Below, one piece after another: positions 1-8,884 of a stretch of DNA of 64,000 nt; the first letter of the stretch is position 1; every line of letters starts with the position of its first letter. Where the stretch lies: positions 310,001-374,000 of the forward strand of contig NZ_RBWS01000005.1 in NCBI RefSeq assembly GCF_003627955.1. The letters are read 5' to 3'. The notes beneath the pieces are model-generated. The model was not told the DNA's origin. It searched no databases and saw only the letters and a list, made by a program, of their open reading frames with translations. Source of the DNA: Sphingobacterium puteale. GTDB lineage: Bacteria > Bacteroidota > Bacteroidia > Sphingobacteriales > Sphingobacteriaceae. Made by a program: the position numbers and the translations under genes.

Positions 1-290
1 TTTCCGATCAGAGCAGGCAGGGATTCGCTGGAAGAGTTTTTCCAGAGATTGACCTCACTGACTGAAATATTGGGGTTGGGCCATAATTTCGCCTGCAATA
101 CCGCAGCCTCAGCCTGCTTTAGCTGAAAACGCTGTGCCATCAAGCTTAAGTTATGCACTAGGAATACCTCTTCTATCTCCGATTTTTGCAAGCGGTTTTC
201 AGCCACTTCCTGTGCACATAGTTTGCTGTTCAGCCCAAGAAGAATAATGAATACTATACCTATTTTTCTCACTTTATTTTGTATTTCCAC
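1..290 (-). CDS. TolC/CzcC-family outer-membrane efflux protein (N-terminal part, cut by window edge)
   Basis: Reading the minus strand gives a signal peptide (core IGIVFIILLGLNSKLCAQ) followed by a helical stretch with the motifs HNLSLMAQRFQL, AEAAVLQAKLWPNPN and VSEVNLW. These are typical of the start of CzcC/CusC-type outer-membrane channels that export heavy metals together with an RND pump and adaptor. The start is one of two in-frame GTG codons (290 or 272); an in-frame stop lies just upstream and no ATG is available. It lies about 70 bp downstream of a two-component kinase in the same direction, so metal-responsive control is likely. The rest of the gene and any CzcA/CzcB partners lie outside the window. 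Confidence 0.75.
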   Translation of the reverse strand, partial: MEIQNKVRKIGIVFIILLGLNSKLCAQEVAENRLQKSEIEEVFLVHNLSLMAQRFQLKQAEAAVLQAKLWPNPNISVSEVNLWKNSSSESLPALIG

Positions 291-362
291 AAAACTAAGC
301 GTGAGGGATTACAGACAACTTTAGCCTAAATTAAAGTTTGGTTAGAAAAGATTAGAGAAAGA

Positions 363-1715
363 TTAGAATTTTGGAAAGAGCAGCGATACCCTCGTTCCCC
401 TATCATCTGAATAAATATCAAAGGCTACCCCCTGGTCTTTAAAGACAATCTGTGCGAAAGAGAGCCCTATGCCACTCCCCTTTACATTGCCGACATTCGA
501 TCCACGGTAAAAGGTCTGCTTCACGGCCTCGAGCTCGGCCGCGGGGATACCAATTCCATGATCTACGATCTGCAGGGATAAGCGTCCATTGAGAGCCAGC
601 AGTTGTACCAGTACTTCCTTTCCATCCGCATATTTGAGCGCATTTTCAACCAAGTTGGAGATCGACAGGGTAATGAGCATCCGATTGCCACGGAAATTAA
701 AATACTGCGGGTCGTCCACCTGTAGATCTACTTTCAAGGGTACGGTAAATGTTCGGGCAAACTTAGGCACCAGTTCCCACACTACTTCGTCTATGCGAAA
801 GACCTCCATGGAACGTTTCAGCGCCTGGTCTTCTGTCAGCAATAGAAAATTGCCGATCAGGTGATTCAGAAAATTCACATGTTCGGTAATGGTCGCCGCC
901 AGCTCCTGATACTCTTGCTGACTGCGTGCTTTTGTTCCAAAAACCTCCATGGATCCCAGAATACCGGCCAAAGGTGTACGAAACTCATGGGAGACATAGC
1001 TCACAAAATTCTTTCGGATAATCATATTTTCACTGATCCGACGCAGGAGTGCATTGTAACTTTCGATCAGATCCTGTAATTCATCCTTCGTCCTGATGAC
1101 CGTCAGGGGCTCCTGGATCGTATTTAAATCCTTATCGCGAATTTCCGCAATCACCTTGCGAATGGGGAGATAGGCATATTTGCTCAGCCAGACCGATAGC
1201 AAGACAATACTGATCAATGCCACAAGAAACACCATAATAAGCGTAAATAACAGGCGGTTTAACTGATGGTCGAAATCCGCATTTGACTCCTTCACAAAGA
1301 CAAAAAAATCACCTTGGTTATCGGGATAATACAAGCCAAAATAAAAGCTATCGTCTGTTTTAAAATAAATTGTTTTCTCCGATTTTAGCCGGGTCAGCAG
1401 ATGTTGATCGATTTGACTGTCATTTCGCATACCCCCATAATTCACTTGACCATCCGCATTATAGACAGCCACCATGGCCCGTTTGACCAGGCTCTCATAT
1501 TGGTTTTTAGATTCCTGGTGCTTTAGCGGACTCTGTTCATCCGCCTCCAGGTAATAGATTCCCGCTATCTTGGCATTTTTCTCAAGCGAGCTGATCAGAT
1601 GTCGTTCGGATGAGTTGTAAAAAATCCAGTAGATAACCACCGTTGCAAGCCCAAAAATGATCGTGAAGACCAACGAAGTAAAAAGTGTAAGTCTTGTCTT
1701 TAAATTCATGGTCAA
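363..1715 (-). CDS. HAMP-containing sensor histidine kinase (CusS/CzcS-like)
   Basis: 450 aa inner-membrane kinase. Two membrane segments (about residues 9-31 and 156-178) enclose a periplasmic sensor of about 120 residues, followed by a HAMP-like linker. The H-box is VSHEFRTPLAG with the phospho-accepting His at 243. The N-box is SNLVENALKY (Asn358), and the ATP-lid glycine boxes are DHGIGI (385-390) and GSGIGLS (413-419), so all catalytic boxes are present. The start codon overlaps the stop of the response regulator gene by 4 bp, which implies translational coupling. It lies directly upstream of a CzcC-like gene, so it probably senses a metal ion or envelope stress. The ligand is inferred from context only. 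Confidence 0.9.
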   Translation of the reverse strand: MTMNLKTRLTLFTSLVFTIIFGLATVVIYWIFYNSSERHLISSLEKNAKIAGIYYLEADEQSPLKHQESKNQYESLVKRAMVAVYNADGQVNYGGMRNDSQIDQHLLTRLKSEKTIYFKTDDSFYFGLYYPDNQGDFFVFVKESNADFDHQLNRLLFTLIMVFLVALISIVLLSVWLSKYAYLPIRKVIAEIRDKDLNTIQEPLTVIRTKDELQDLIESYNALLRRISENMIIRKNFVSYVSHEFRTPLAGILGSMEVFGTKARSQQEYQELAATITEHVNFLNHLIGNFLLLTEDQALKRSMEVFRIDEVVWELVPKFARTFTVPLKVDLQVDDPQYFNFRGNRMLITLSISNLVENALKYADGKEVLVQLLALNGRLSLQIVDHGIGIPAAELEAVKQTFYRGSNVGNVKGSGIGLSFAQIVFKDQGVAFDIYSDDRGTRVSLLFPKF

Positions 1716-2392
1716 TCCGTTTTGAGCATATACCCTACCCCTTTGACCGTTTTGATCAGGGATATATCAGCTCCATCATCAATTTTACCACGCAGATAAG
1801 AAACATACACGTCCACGACATTTGTGTTATTATCAAAATCGATCCCCCAGACGGCCTGCAGTATCGCCGTACGCGAAAGGGTCTTATTGCGGTTTTCGAT
1901 CAGAAATTTAAACAGCTTAAATTCTTTTGGCGAGAGATCGACCGGTTGGTCCCCCTTATGGACTTCGTATCGGTCCAGATCCACTTTCAGATCCCGAATT
2001 GCGATGCTGCCTTCATTTGCCGTCATTTTATAGTTTTCCCTACGGACCAAAGCTTTGATGCGGCTCACCAGCTCCTTAAACGAAAAAGGTTTGACGAGAT
2101 AATCATCGGCACCGCTATCCAGAGCTTCCACCTTATCATCTATTTCGCCCAGCGCACTGATAATTAAAATTGGAATATGGTTTTTGCGGTAGCGCAGCAT
2201 CTTCGTAAACTGGATCCCATCAATGCCGGGCAACATAATATCCAGCACCACGATATCTAGAGACTCCACATTGGTCCATTCCCGTGCAGCTTCAGCTGAT
2301 TCTGCCAAAATGACCTGGTGCCCAAGTTCCTCGAGCCCTTTAATCACAAAGCTACTTATACGACGATCGTCTTCAACCAATAGTATCTGCAT
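1712..2392 (-). CDS. OmpR/PhoB-family response regulator
   Basis: 226 aa. The N-terminal receiver domain has acidic residues near the start (VEDD), the phospho-accepting Asp51 in VVLDIMLPGIDG and the conserved Lys in DDYLVKPFSF. The C-terminal winged helix (about residues 125-224) carries LSPKEFKLFKFLIENRNK and ends with DVYVSYLRGKID and the wing KTVKGVGYML. It is the first gene of a regulator-kinase pair and probably activates the downstream metal-efflux genes when phosphorylated by the kinase. Length and domain order are normal for the family. Confidence 0.93.
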   Translation of the reverse strand: MQILLVEDDRRISSFVIKGLEELGHQVILAESAEAAREWTNVESLDIVVLDIMLPGIDGIQFTKMLRYRKNHIPILIISALGEIDDKVEALDSGADDYLVKPFSFKELVSRIKALVRRENYKMTANEGSIAIRDLKVDLDRYEVHKGDQPVDLSPKEFKLFKFLIENRNKTLSRTAILQAVWGIDFDNNTNVVDVYVSYLRGKIDDGADISLIKTVKGVGYMLKTD

Positions 2393-2535
2393 ATACTCAG
2401 TTTATTTGACACGGGGGTATATTGCTACGAATTCCCGCCGGAATCTTACAAGTATACGAATTTACAAATTAATCCTTAGACAGTTCAGGGCCTTCTATTA
2501 CCCCATATTAACGCATTGATTTACATCACGGGCAT

Positions 2536-2554
2536 CTGTCACCACGCATGACAG
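2536..2554. repeat. short inverted repeat in the 2393-2625 intergenic region
   Basis: CTGTCA and TGACAG (2536-2541 and 2549-2554) form a 6-bp stem with a 7-nt loop. It lies upstream of the response regulator gene and downstream of the DinB-like gene. It may be a weak hairpin or half of an operator; there is no T-run, so a terminator role is unlikely. Confidence 0.25.
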
Positions 2555-2625
2555 GTATTGCTGATGCCTATACAGGGCTAACAACCCACACAAATCGGGG
2601 CATTCCAAGTCTGCTCGCGAAGCTC

Positions 2626-3123
2626 TTATTTCAGACAGCGCGCGGTGACCAGCAATTGTCCGACATGGCGTTGTGCATGTTCGGCAGCATGAAACAGCAG
2701 GCCGATCAACGTTGTTGGAATGCGCTTGCGCCCCAGAAAACGCTCCTCGGTCAACGTGCCGGGATCAACAGAAGCTAAGATTTGTAAGGCCTTTTCGATC
2801 TGCAGCCGTAAGTTTTGGACCAAAGCAACCACATCCAGCTCCATATCCACGATGCTTTCCTGTCGGAGATAATCAAACTGTTCTGCGGAAAGCGATTGCC
2901 CTGCCGCATAAGTAAACATGCGGTCGATCACACCGCGGATATGCAGCAGGTGAAATCCGACACTGGCATTTCCACAGGGACGCGCCCAAAGCTGCTCAGG
3001 CGATAGCTGCCGGGTATATTTTGCCGTATCCTCCCCCGCTTGCATTAATGCATGTGCCACCGGCTGCAAGAGATCCGGAATCCCGGCGATTGGTCCACGC
3101 ATCCATATTTCTAAATTTTCCAT
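2626..3123 (-). CDS. DinB-like (DinB_2/YfiT-type) putative metal-dependent protein
   Basis: 165 aa. A four-helix-bundle pattern is visible with the usual trio of histidine sites: GFHLLHIRGVIDRM near residues 57-70, and HAAEHAQRHVGQL near the C-terminus. These are the metal ligands of the DinB/YfiT superfamily, whose members include thiol-dependent transferases and many proteins of unknown function. There is no signal peptide, so it should be cytoplasmic. It is 13 bp downstream of the DoxX-like gene, in the same direction, which suggests co-transcription. The substrate cannot be told from sequence. Confidence 0.75.
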   Translation of the reverse strand: MENLEIWMRGPIAGIPDLLQPVAHALMQAGEDTAKYTRQLSPEQLWARPCGNASVGFHLLHIRGVIDRMFTYAAGQSLSAEQFDYLRQESIVDMELDVVALVQNLRLQIEKALQILASVDPGTLTEERFLGRKRIPTTLIGLLFHAAEHAQRHVGQLLVTARCLK

Positions 3124-3136
3124 CAGTTTCAGTATC

Positions 3137-3529
3137 CTATTTTCTTTTACATGTACTTTTTAATGCCCAAGCGATCAATACCGGTTGAAAAAACAAACGG
3201 GCGAGCCGCTTTGTGTCGGTATCTAATCCAAAACCATCACGCTGGTTTTGATACTGAGCGATATTTCCAGGAAACACGGCAACAAAAAAAGCAGCCGCAA
3301 TTTTACCGACCTTTGAGCGCTGTTTGCCCTTTGCCAAAATCAGGGCACTGCCCAGGGCAATTTCAGCAAAACCGGAATAAACCACCGTATCGTCTTTAGA
3401 GATCGGTACCCAATCCGGCACCTGCGCCTGAAATTCCTTTCGGGCAAAAGTGAGGTGCCCGATTCCTGCCACGATTAAAAAAGCACCTAAGCCATAGCGG
3501 GCGACCGTTTGAAGATAAGATTTTTCCAT
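3137..3529 (-). CDS. DoxX-like small membrane protein
   Basis: About 130 aa with four hydrophobic segments. The N-terminal stretch YGLGAFLIVAGIGHLTFARK and the motif VPDWVPISKD resemble the DoxX/DUF4267-like family of quinone-linked inner-membrane proteins. The ATG at 3529 (MEKSYLQTVARYG) is preferred to the upstream one at 3574, which would add a poorly conserved hydrophobic tail. It probably forms a two-gene unit with the DinB-like gene downstream. Function unknown; family assignment is by pattern. Confidence 0.7.
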   Translation of the reverse strand: MEKSYLQTVARYGLGAFLIVAGIGHLTFARKEFQAQVPDWVPISKDDTVVYSGFAEIALGSALILAKGKQRSKVGKIAAAFFVAVFPGNIAQYQNQRDGFGLDTDTKRLARLFFQPVLIAWALKSTCKRK

Positions 3530-3746
3530 AATCTTTTTTAATAGAAGACAGTACAGGGCAAAAATAGTTTGCACCAGTTACCCACGTTTCGAAAAACAAC
3601 CCCGACAATTCCCTTCTTTCCCAAATGTTTCCAGAATCTATCTGAAACTTTACCCTGTGGCGTTTTCTGTTTCCAAGCTTAAGACAGCCTGGACGACAAA
3701 AAAGAAGTCAACAACAGATGTAATAGAACTTAGTAAAATAGCAAAC

Positions 3747-4211
3747 ATGAAGAAATTAACCTGGTTAGCCGCTGTCCTGATGACAGGCAGCGCATTGACA
3801 TTTACGGCATGTGACAAGGATGATCCGATTGAGACAGCGACTAGCTATGCCGAATTGCCGCAGGCAGGCAAAGCAATTCTTGAATCCTATTTTGGAAGCA
3901 ATGCTGTCGCCAGCGTCACCCGCAAAAACCTACCTGATACTGATGGTACCCTGTATGAGGTGAGGTTGACCAGCGGCATCGAGATCGACCTGGACAAAGA
4001 TGGCAACTGGACCGATATCGACGGGAATAATCAAAAACTACCCGATGCATTAATTCCTGCACCCATATTGGACTATGTCACCAAGCAATACCCTGCTCCC
4101 CTATTTATCGAAGGGATTGACAAAGAACCCTATGGTTACCAAATCGACTTGTCCAATGACCTGGATTTAAAATTTACCACCGAGGGAGCTTTCATTGGTC
4201 TCGATGATTAA
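3747..4211 (+). CDS. PepSY-like (DUF2874-type) lipoprotein
   Basis: 154 aa from the ATG at 3747. The N-terminus is a lipoprotein signal with lipobox LTFTAC (Cys22), followed by an acidic linker. The mature part has two similar beta-alpha units: the first ends in VRLTSGIEIDLDKDGNW, the second in YQIDLSNDLDLKFTTEG. This is the two-repeat layout of the PepSY-like/DUF2874 proteins that are common periplasmic or surface proteins in Bacteroidota. An upstream ATG at 3657 would add 30 residues before the signal sequence and is unlikely. It converges with the efflux operon and shares a terminator hairpin with it. Confidence 0.75.
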   Translation: MKKLTWLAAVLMTGSALTFTACDKDDPIETATSYAELPQAGKAILESYFGSNAVASVTRKNLPDTDGTLYEVRLTSGIEIDLDKDGNWTDIDGNNQKLPDALIPAPILDYVTKQYPAPLFIEGIDKEPYGYQIDLSNDLDLKFTTEGAFIGLDD

Positions 4212-4226
4212 ATGTCAGACAAAAAA

Positions 4227-4250
4227 GGGACTTACCATACGATAAGTCCC
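4227..4250 (-). terminator. intrinsic terminator between convergent genes
   Basis: GGGACTTA and TAAGTCCC form a perfect 8-bp stem with an 8-nt loop. On the minus strand the stem is followed by six T residues (complement of 4221-4226), so it should end the efflux operon. It lies 16 bp past the stop of the convergent PepSY-like gene and may serve both. Confidence 0.75.
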
Positions 4251-4275
4251 TAACAAGTAAAAAACAAAAATTATA

Positions 4276-5715
4276 TTATTGACGATCCCAGCCGCCGCCA
4301 AGAGATCTATATATCGCGACACTGGCTTTGAGCTGACTGGCTTTCTTTTCCACCAGTTCAAATTTGGATTCCAAGGCATCGCGTTGCGTCAGCAACACCT
4401 CCATGTAATCCGCCCGCGCATATTTAAACAGATCATTGGAGATGTCTATGGATTCTTTGAGCGCATCCACCTCCCGGGTCTTGATTGCCAGCCCATTCTC
4501 CAGGTTTTTAATTTTGGAAAGCTGGTTGGCCACTTCGATATAAGCCCCCAGTATAGTTTGCTCATAATGATATACCGCCTGCACCTGTCTTGCGCTGGCA
4601 TTGTAATACGCCGCTTTGATCGCCCTCTTGTTGATCAGGGGAGCAGTCAGTTCGCCGACGAGCGATGTCAGAAAAGACTCCGGCTTAATGAGATAGGTCG
4701 GATCAAAAGCCTGCAAGCCCACACCGGCAGCAATATCCAAGGAAGGATAAAAACGTGCTTTCGCCGATTTGATATCCAGTTTGGAAGCCGCCAGTTCATA
4801 TTCCGCCTGCTTGATATCCGGTCTATTTTCCAGCAGATCAGCAGGGATACCCGTGTAGACAGTTTGTGGAACAAGCTTGTCAAAAGCTTCGTGATCCCTT
4901 TCCACCGGCTGCGGAAAACGTCCAACCAGGTAATTGATCCTGTTTTCTGTTTCGGTTATTTGCTGTTTGATATCATATTGCATGCCCTGTGTTTTCAGGA
5001 TCTGCGCCTCGAATCTTTTGACTGCGAGCTTATTGGACCGGGCATTCTTTTTCAGGTCATTGACTACCGTGAGGGCATCATTTTGGATCTTCACATTCTC
5101 ATTGATGACCAGCAGCTCATTATCCAGGGCCAGGAGCTCATAATACGCATCCGCAATTTCGGAGATCAGGTGCGTCACCATAAAGTTCTTCCCTTCGACG
5201 CTGGCAAAATAGCGCTGCAGCTGTGCTTTGGTCGCATTATGCAGTTTGCCCCAGATATCCGTTTCCCACTTGGCCTGTACACCGACGCCAAAATCAAACA
5301 GCGGCTCAGGCATTTCCCTTCCCGGTTCGATTTCCGTATTCTTCTCCATCGCGCCGATATTGGTGTATCGGCTCACTTTGTCCACACCGGCACCTACCTT
5401 GACGCCTACCGAAGGTAAATATTCCCCCTTTTTGGCACTGACTTCATTTTTGGCCATCTCGATTTCCTGGAGCATAATATGGAGCTCCTGATTGTTGGCC
5501 AGTGCCAGACCGATTAGCCCCTGTAAATGGGGATCATTGAAATAACTGTTCCATTTAATTTTTCCCGTATTTAAGGAGTCGCCGTGTGCTCCCCCATATT
5601 GTTCCGGTACCGTTCTGTTTTCGGCACGTTGTTGTATTTCCAAGGGTTTGCAGGCCGCAAAACTAAGCAAGAAAAGTGCGAAACCCGTATATTGATATAT
5701 TCTATTCTTATTCAT
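4276..5715 (-). CDS. TolC/NodT-family outer-membrane efflux lipoprotein
   Basis: 479 aa. Lipoprotein signal with lipobox SFAAC (Cys22). Two repeats of the TolC-like helical-hairpin and beta-strand pattern follow, with ILLENRPDIKQAEYELAAS (as PADLLENRPDIKQAE) marking the start of the second repeat, as in the NodT/CusC/OprM group. It forms the trimeric outer-membrane channel that completes the RND pump encoded upstream. Its start overlaps the end of the pump gene by 8 bp. It ends just before the shared terminator at 4227-4250. Confidence 0.92.
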   Translation of the reverse strand: MNKNRIYQYTGFALFLLSFAACKPLEIQQRAENRTVPEQYGGAHGDSLNTGKIKWNSYFNDPHLQGLIGLALANNQELHIMLQEIEMAKNEVSAKKGEYLPSVGVKVGAGVDKVSRYTNIGAMEKNTEIEPGREMPEPLFDFGVGVQAKWETDIWGKLHNATKAQLQRYFASVEGKNFMVTHLISEIADAYYELLALDNELLVINENVKIQNDALTVVNDLKKNARSNKLAVKRFEAQILKTQGMQYDIKQQITETENRINYLVGRFPQPVERDHEAFDKLVPQTVYTGIPADLLENRPDIKQAEYELAASKLDIKSAKARFYPSLDIAAGVGLQAFDPTYLIKPESFLTSLVGELTAPLINKRAIKAAYYNASARQVQAVYHYEQTILGAYIEVANQLSKIKNLENGLAIKTREVDALKESIDISNDLFKYARADYMEVLLTQRDALESKFELVEKKASQLKASVAIYRSLGGGWDRQ

Positions 5716-8700
5716 AATGTATCATGTCTTCGCTTAAAGGTGAATCGTCTTCGGATTGGATCATCTTTCTTCCGTCGGCCAATTTTGCAAATATGTAGTA
5801 GAGTCCCGGAATGACGATCACGCCAAAGATTGTTCCGACAAGCATACCGCCCAATGCAGAAGCACCGATGGTATGGTTTCCAATGGCTCCGGCACCACTT
5901 GCAAAGACCAGCGGTACGAGTCCGGCAATAAAGGCAAAGGAAGTCATCAGAATCGGTCTGAACCGTGCCCGTGAGCCCTCGATGGCCGCTTCTAGGATCG
6001 AATCCCCAGCCTGGCGGCGCTTGACGGCGAATTCGACGATCAGTACGGCATTTTTACCCAATAAACCGATGATCATGATCAAACCGACCTGTGCATAGAT
6101 GTCGTTCTCCAGGCCCATGGCTTTCAATAGGAAAAATGAACCAAACACCCCGACCGGCAGTGACAACAATACCGCAAAGGGAATGATAAAACTCTCGTAT
6201 TGCGCGGCTAATACCAGGTAGACAAAGACCAATACGACCAGGAAGACGTAAATCGCTTCATTTCCACGCTGTGCCTCGTCATAGGACAATCCCTCCCAGG
6301 CCACTTTATAGCCATGCGGCAAGGTAGCAAGGGCAGTTTCGTTGATCGCCTGAATGGCATCGGCCGTTGTGTAGCCATTAGCCGGGAGCCCGCGGATCGC
6401 AGCAGAGTTGTACATATTGTAACGCGTGATCTCATTGGGCCCCTGTGTTTTTTTCAAGGTCATGAAGGCCGAATAAGGCACCATCTGATCATGGTCATTT
6501 TTGACATACAGGTTCAAGATATCCGAAGGCAGCCTTCTAAATTCGGGTGATGACTGCACATACACTTTGAAAAATTGGCCAAAGCGGATAAAGCCCTGTT
6601 CGTAGGTACTGCCGATCAGGATATTGAGGTTGTCCATGGCTTTACCGATGGAGACCCCTTTTTGCATGGCGGCATTATTGTCGAACACCAATTCATATTG
6701 CGGGTAATTGGCAGCAAAGAAGGTGAAGACACCGGTCAGCTCCTTGCGTTTTTTCAGTTCAGCAATAAAAGCTTTGTTGACCTTATCGAAATCCTGGTAG
6801 TCTGTAGTTCTATTCAAATCGAGTAAGCGCATGGAGAAACCTCCCGAAGAACCGAAACCGGGCACTGCCGGCGGTTCGAAAAACTCTACGGTTGCCCCGA
6901 GGTTTTTTGACTTTTCTTCAAGCTCCTCCATGATCTCTTTCACACCATGCTCGCGCTCACTCCAGGTCTTCAGGTTGATCAGACAGGTCCCGGCATTCGA
7001 ACCACGGCCTTCCGTCATGATCTCATAACCAGCGAGGGAAGAGACAGACTCGACCCCATCCACACCCTGACAGATCTTCTGGAGCTCTCTGGAAAGTTTA
7101 TTGGTCTGTTCGAGTGTCGATCCAGGTGGCGTCTGGATAATGGCATAGATCGTTCCCTGATCCTCACTCGGAATAAAACCTCCCGGAAGCGTTTTATTGA
7201 TCAGGAAAGTTCCCACACAGAAGGCGATTAAAATCCCCCAGGTGATGACCCTACGGCTGGCGATTTTCCGGAGAAAGGAAGCATAAGACCCCGTTAACCT
7301 ATCGAAAGTGCGGTTAAAGGCATCGAGCGATTTGGTAAATAGATTGGATTTTTTGGGCTTTCCATGGTTATTTTTCAGCAGCATCGCTGCGAGCACCGGC
7401 GTGAGTGTCAGTGCCACCACGGCCGATATCACAATGGAACTCGCCATGGTAATTGAAAACTGACGGTAGAACGTCCCCACGGGGCCTGTCATAAAAGAAA
7501 TCGGAATAAATACCGCCACCATGACCGCCGTGATGGCGATGATCGCACCTGCAATTTCGGCCATCACTTCCTTGACGGCACTGTAAGGTGAGATCGTGCT
7601 CTCCTCCATCTTGGCGTGCACGGCTTCGATCACGACAATGGCATTGTCCACCACAATTCCGATCGCCAGAACGAGTGCAAACAGGGTGACCAAATTGATC
7701 GACATGCCGAACCACTGGATGACAAAGAATGTACCTATTAACGACACTGGCACCGCAATGATCGGGATCAGGGTAGAGCGCCAGTCACCAAGAAAAATAA
7801 ACACCACAATGGCTACCAGGATAAAGGCATCGCGCAGGGTATGCATTACCTGTTCGATCGAGGCATCCAAAAACTGCGATACATCATAGCTGATCTTATA
7901 GTCTATGCCCGGAGGGAAATTGCCCTTCATCTCTGCCAGCTTCGCTTTGACATCTTTGATGACATCATTGGCATTGCTCCCATAATTCTGTTTGAGCACA
8001 ATGGAAGCCGAAGGATGTCCGTCCAGATTGGAGTAGATATCAAAAAATTCACTGCCCAGTTCGACTTTACCGACATCTTTGAGTTTGATATTCTCCCCTT
8101 CCGAATTCGCGCGAACTATAATATTTTCGTACTCTTCGGGTTGATTGTACTGTCCTTTATACGTCAATACATACTCCAGAGACTGGGCAGCGATACCCGA
8201 GCTCTGTCCCAGCCGGCCCGGCCGGCCGATGATACTTTGTTCCCCGATCGCTTTCATCACCTCATCCACCGATAAGTTGTAGGCCCGCATACGGTCGGGA
8301 TTTAACCAGATCCGCATGGCATAACGCCGGCTACCCAAGATCTGAGATTTGGCGATTCCATGGATCCGGTTGATTTCGGGAATGATATTAACCGTGGCGT
8401 AGTTGTACAGAAACTTTTCGTCCATACTCTTGCTGCTGCTGTACAGGTTGACATACATCAACATACTGGGCTGGATCGGATTGACGATCACCCCCTCCTT
8501 TTGCACCAGTTCAGGCAGGAGGGGCATCACCTGATCCACCCTGGTTTTGACCAGCACCACCGCATCGTTGGGATCCGTTCCCGGATCAAAGATCACGTTG
8601 ACGGTGGCCTCGCCGGCACTGGTTGCGTCTGTAGCGATGTAACGCATGCCCTGCACCCCATTGATGGCATTTTCTAAGGTAATCAGCGAAGATTTGACCA

Positions 8701-8869
8701 ACACATCCGCACTGGCGCCGGGATAGGCAATGGAAACCGCTACCGTGGTCGGTGCGATCTTCGGAAATTGTTCGGTGGGAAGCTGCTTGATCGCCAGTCC
8801 CCCGATAAATAGAATGACAACCGATATGACAATAGCAAATACCGGTCGATGAATTACTTTTTTAAACAT
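5708..8869 (-). CDS. RND multidrug efflux permease, HAE1 (AcrB/MexB-like) family
   Basis: 1053 aa, the usual length. The N-terminus (MFKKVIHRPVFAIVISVVIL) is the first membrane helix. Large periplasmic porter domains follow TM1 and TM7, giving the expected 12-TM layout. The pair of conserved carboxylates in TM4, usually Asp-Asp, reads VVDNAIVVIEAV here (Asp followed by Asn). Other HAE1 signatures include TLTPVLAAMLL at the end of TM6 and FRPILMTSFAFIAGLVPL near TM11. It pumps hydrophobic compounds from periplasm and membrane using the proton gradient. It lies between its adaptor gene (15 bp upstream) and its outer-membrane channel gene. Confidence 0.95.
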   Translation of the reverse strand: MFKKVIHRPVFAIVISVVILFIGGLAIKQLPTEQFPKIAPTTVAVSIAYPGASADVLVKSSLITLENAINGVQGMRYIATDATSAGEATVNVIFDPGTDPNDAVVLVKTRVDQVMPLLPELVQKEGVIVNPIQPSMLMYVNLYSSSKSMDEKFLYNYATVNIIPEINRIHGIAKSQILGSRRYAMRIWLNPDRMRAYNLSVDEVMKAIGEQSIIGRPGRLGQSSGIAAQSLEYVLTYKGQYNQPEEYENIIVRANSEGENIKLKDVGKVELGSEFFDIYSNLDGHPSASIVLKQNYGSNANDVIKDVKAKLAEMKGNFPPGIDYKISYDVSQFLDASIEQVMHTLRDAFILVAIVVFIFLGDWRSTLIPIIAVPVSLIGTFFVIQWFGMSINLVTLFALVLAIGIVVDNAIVVIEAVHAKMEESTISPYSAVKEVMAEIAGAIIAITAVMVAVFIPISFMTGPVGTFYRQFSITMASSIVISAVVALTLTPVLAAMLLKNNHGKPKKSNLFTKSLDAFNRTFDRLTGSYASFLRKIASRRVITWGILIAFCVGTFLINKTLPGGFIPSEDQGTIYAIIQTPPGSTLEQTNKLSRELQKICQGVDGVESVSSLAGYEIMTEGRGSNAGTCLINLKTWSEREHGVKEIMEELEEKSKNLGATVEFFEPPAVPGFGSSGGFSMRLLDLNRTTDYQDFDKVNKAFIAELKKRKELTGVFTFFAANYPQYELVFDNNAAMQKGVSIGKAMDNLNILIGSTYEQGFIRFGQFFKVYVQSSPEFRRLPSDILNLYVKNDHDQMVPYSAFMTLKKTQGPNEITRYNMYNSAAIRGLPANGYTTADAIQAINETALATLPHGYKVAWEGLSYDEAQRGNEAIYVFLVVLVFVYLVLAAQYESFIIPFAVLLSLPVGVFGSFFLLKAMGLENDIYAQVGLIMIIGLLGKNAVLIVEFAVKRRQAGDSILEAAIEGSRARFRPILMTSFAFIAGLVPLVFASGAGAIGNHTIGASALGGMLVGTIFGVIVIPGLYYIFAKLADGRKMIQSEDDSPLSEDMIHYE

Positions 8870-8884
8870 AATGCTGCGTTTTAA

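Noticed and set aside
4279..5418. 379-codon frame on the plus strand opposite the outer-membrane efflux gene
   Set aside because: Antisense shadow; the minus-strand gene has clear TolC-family features.
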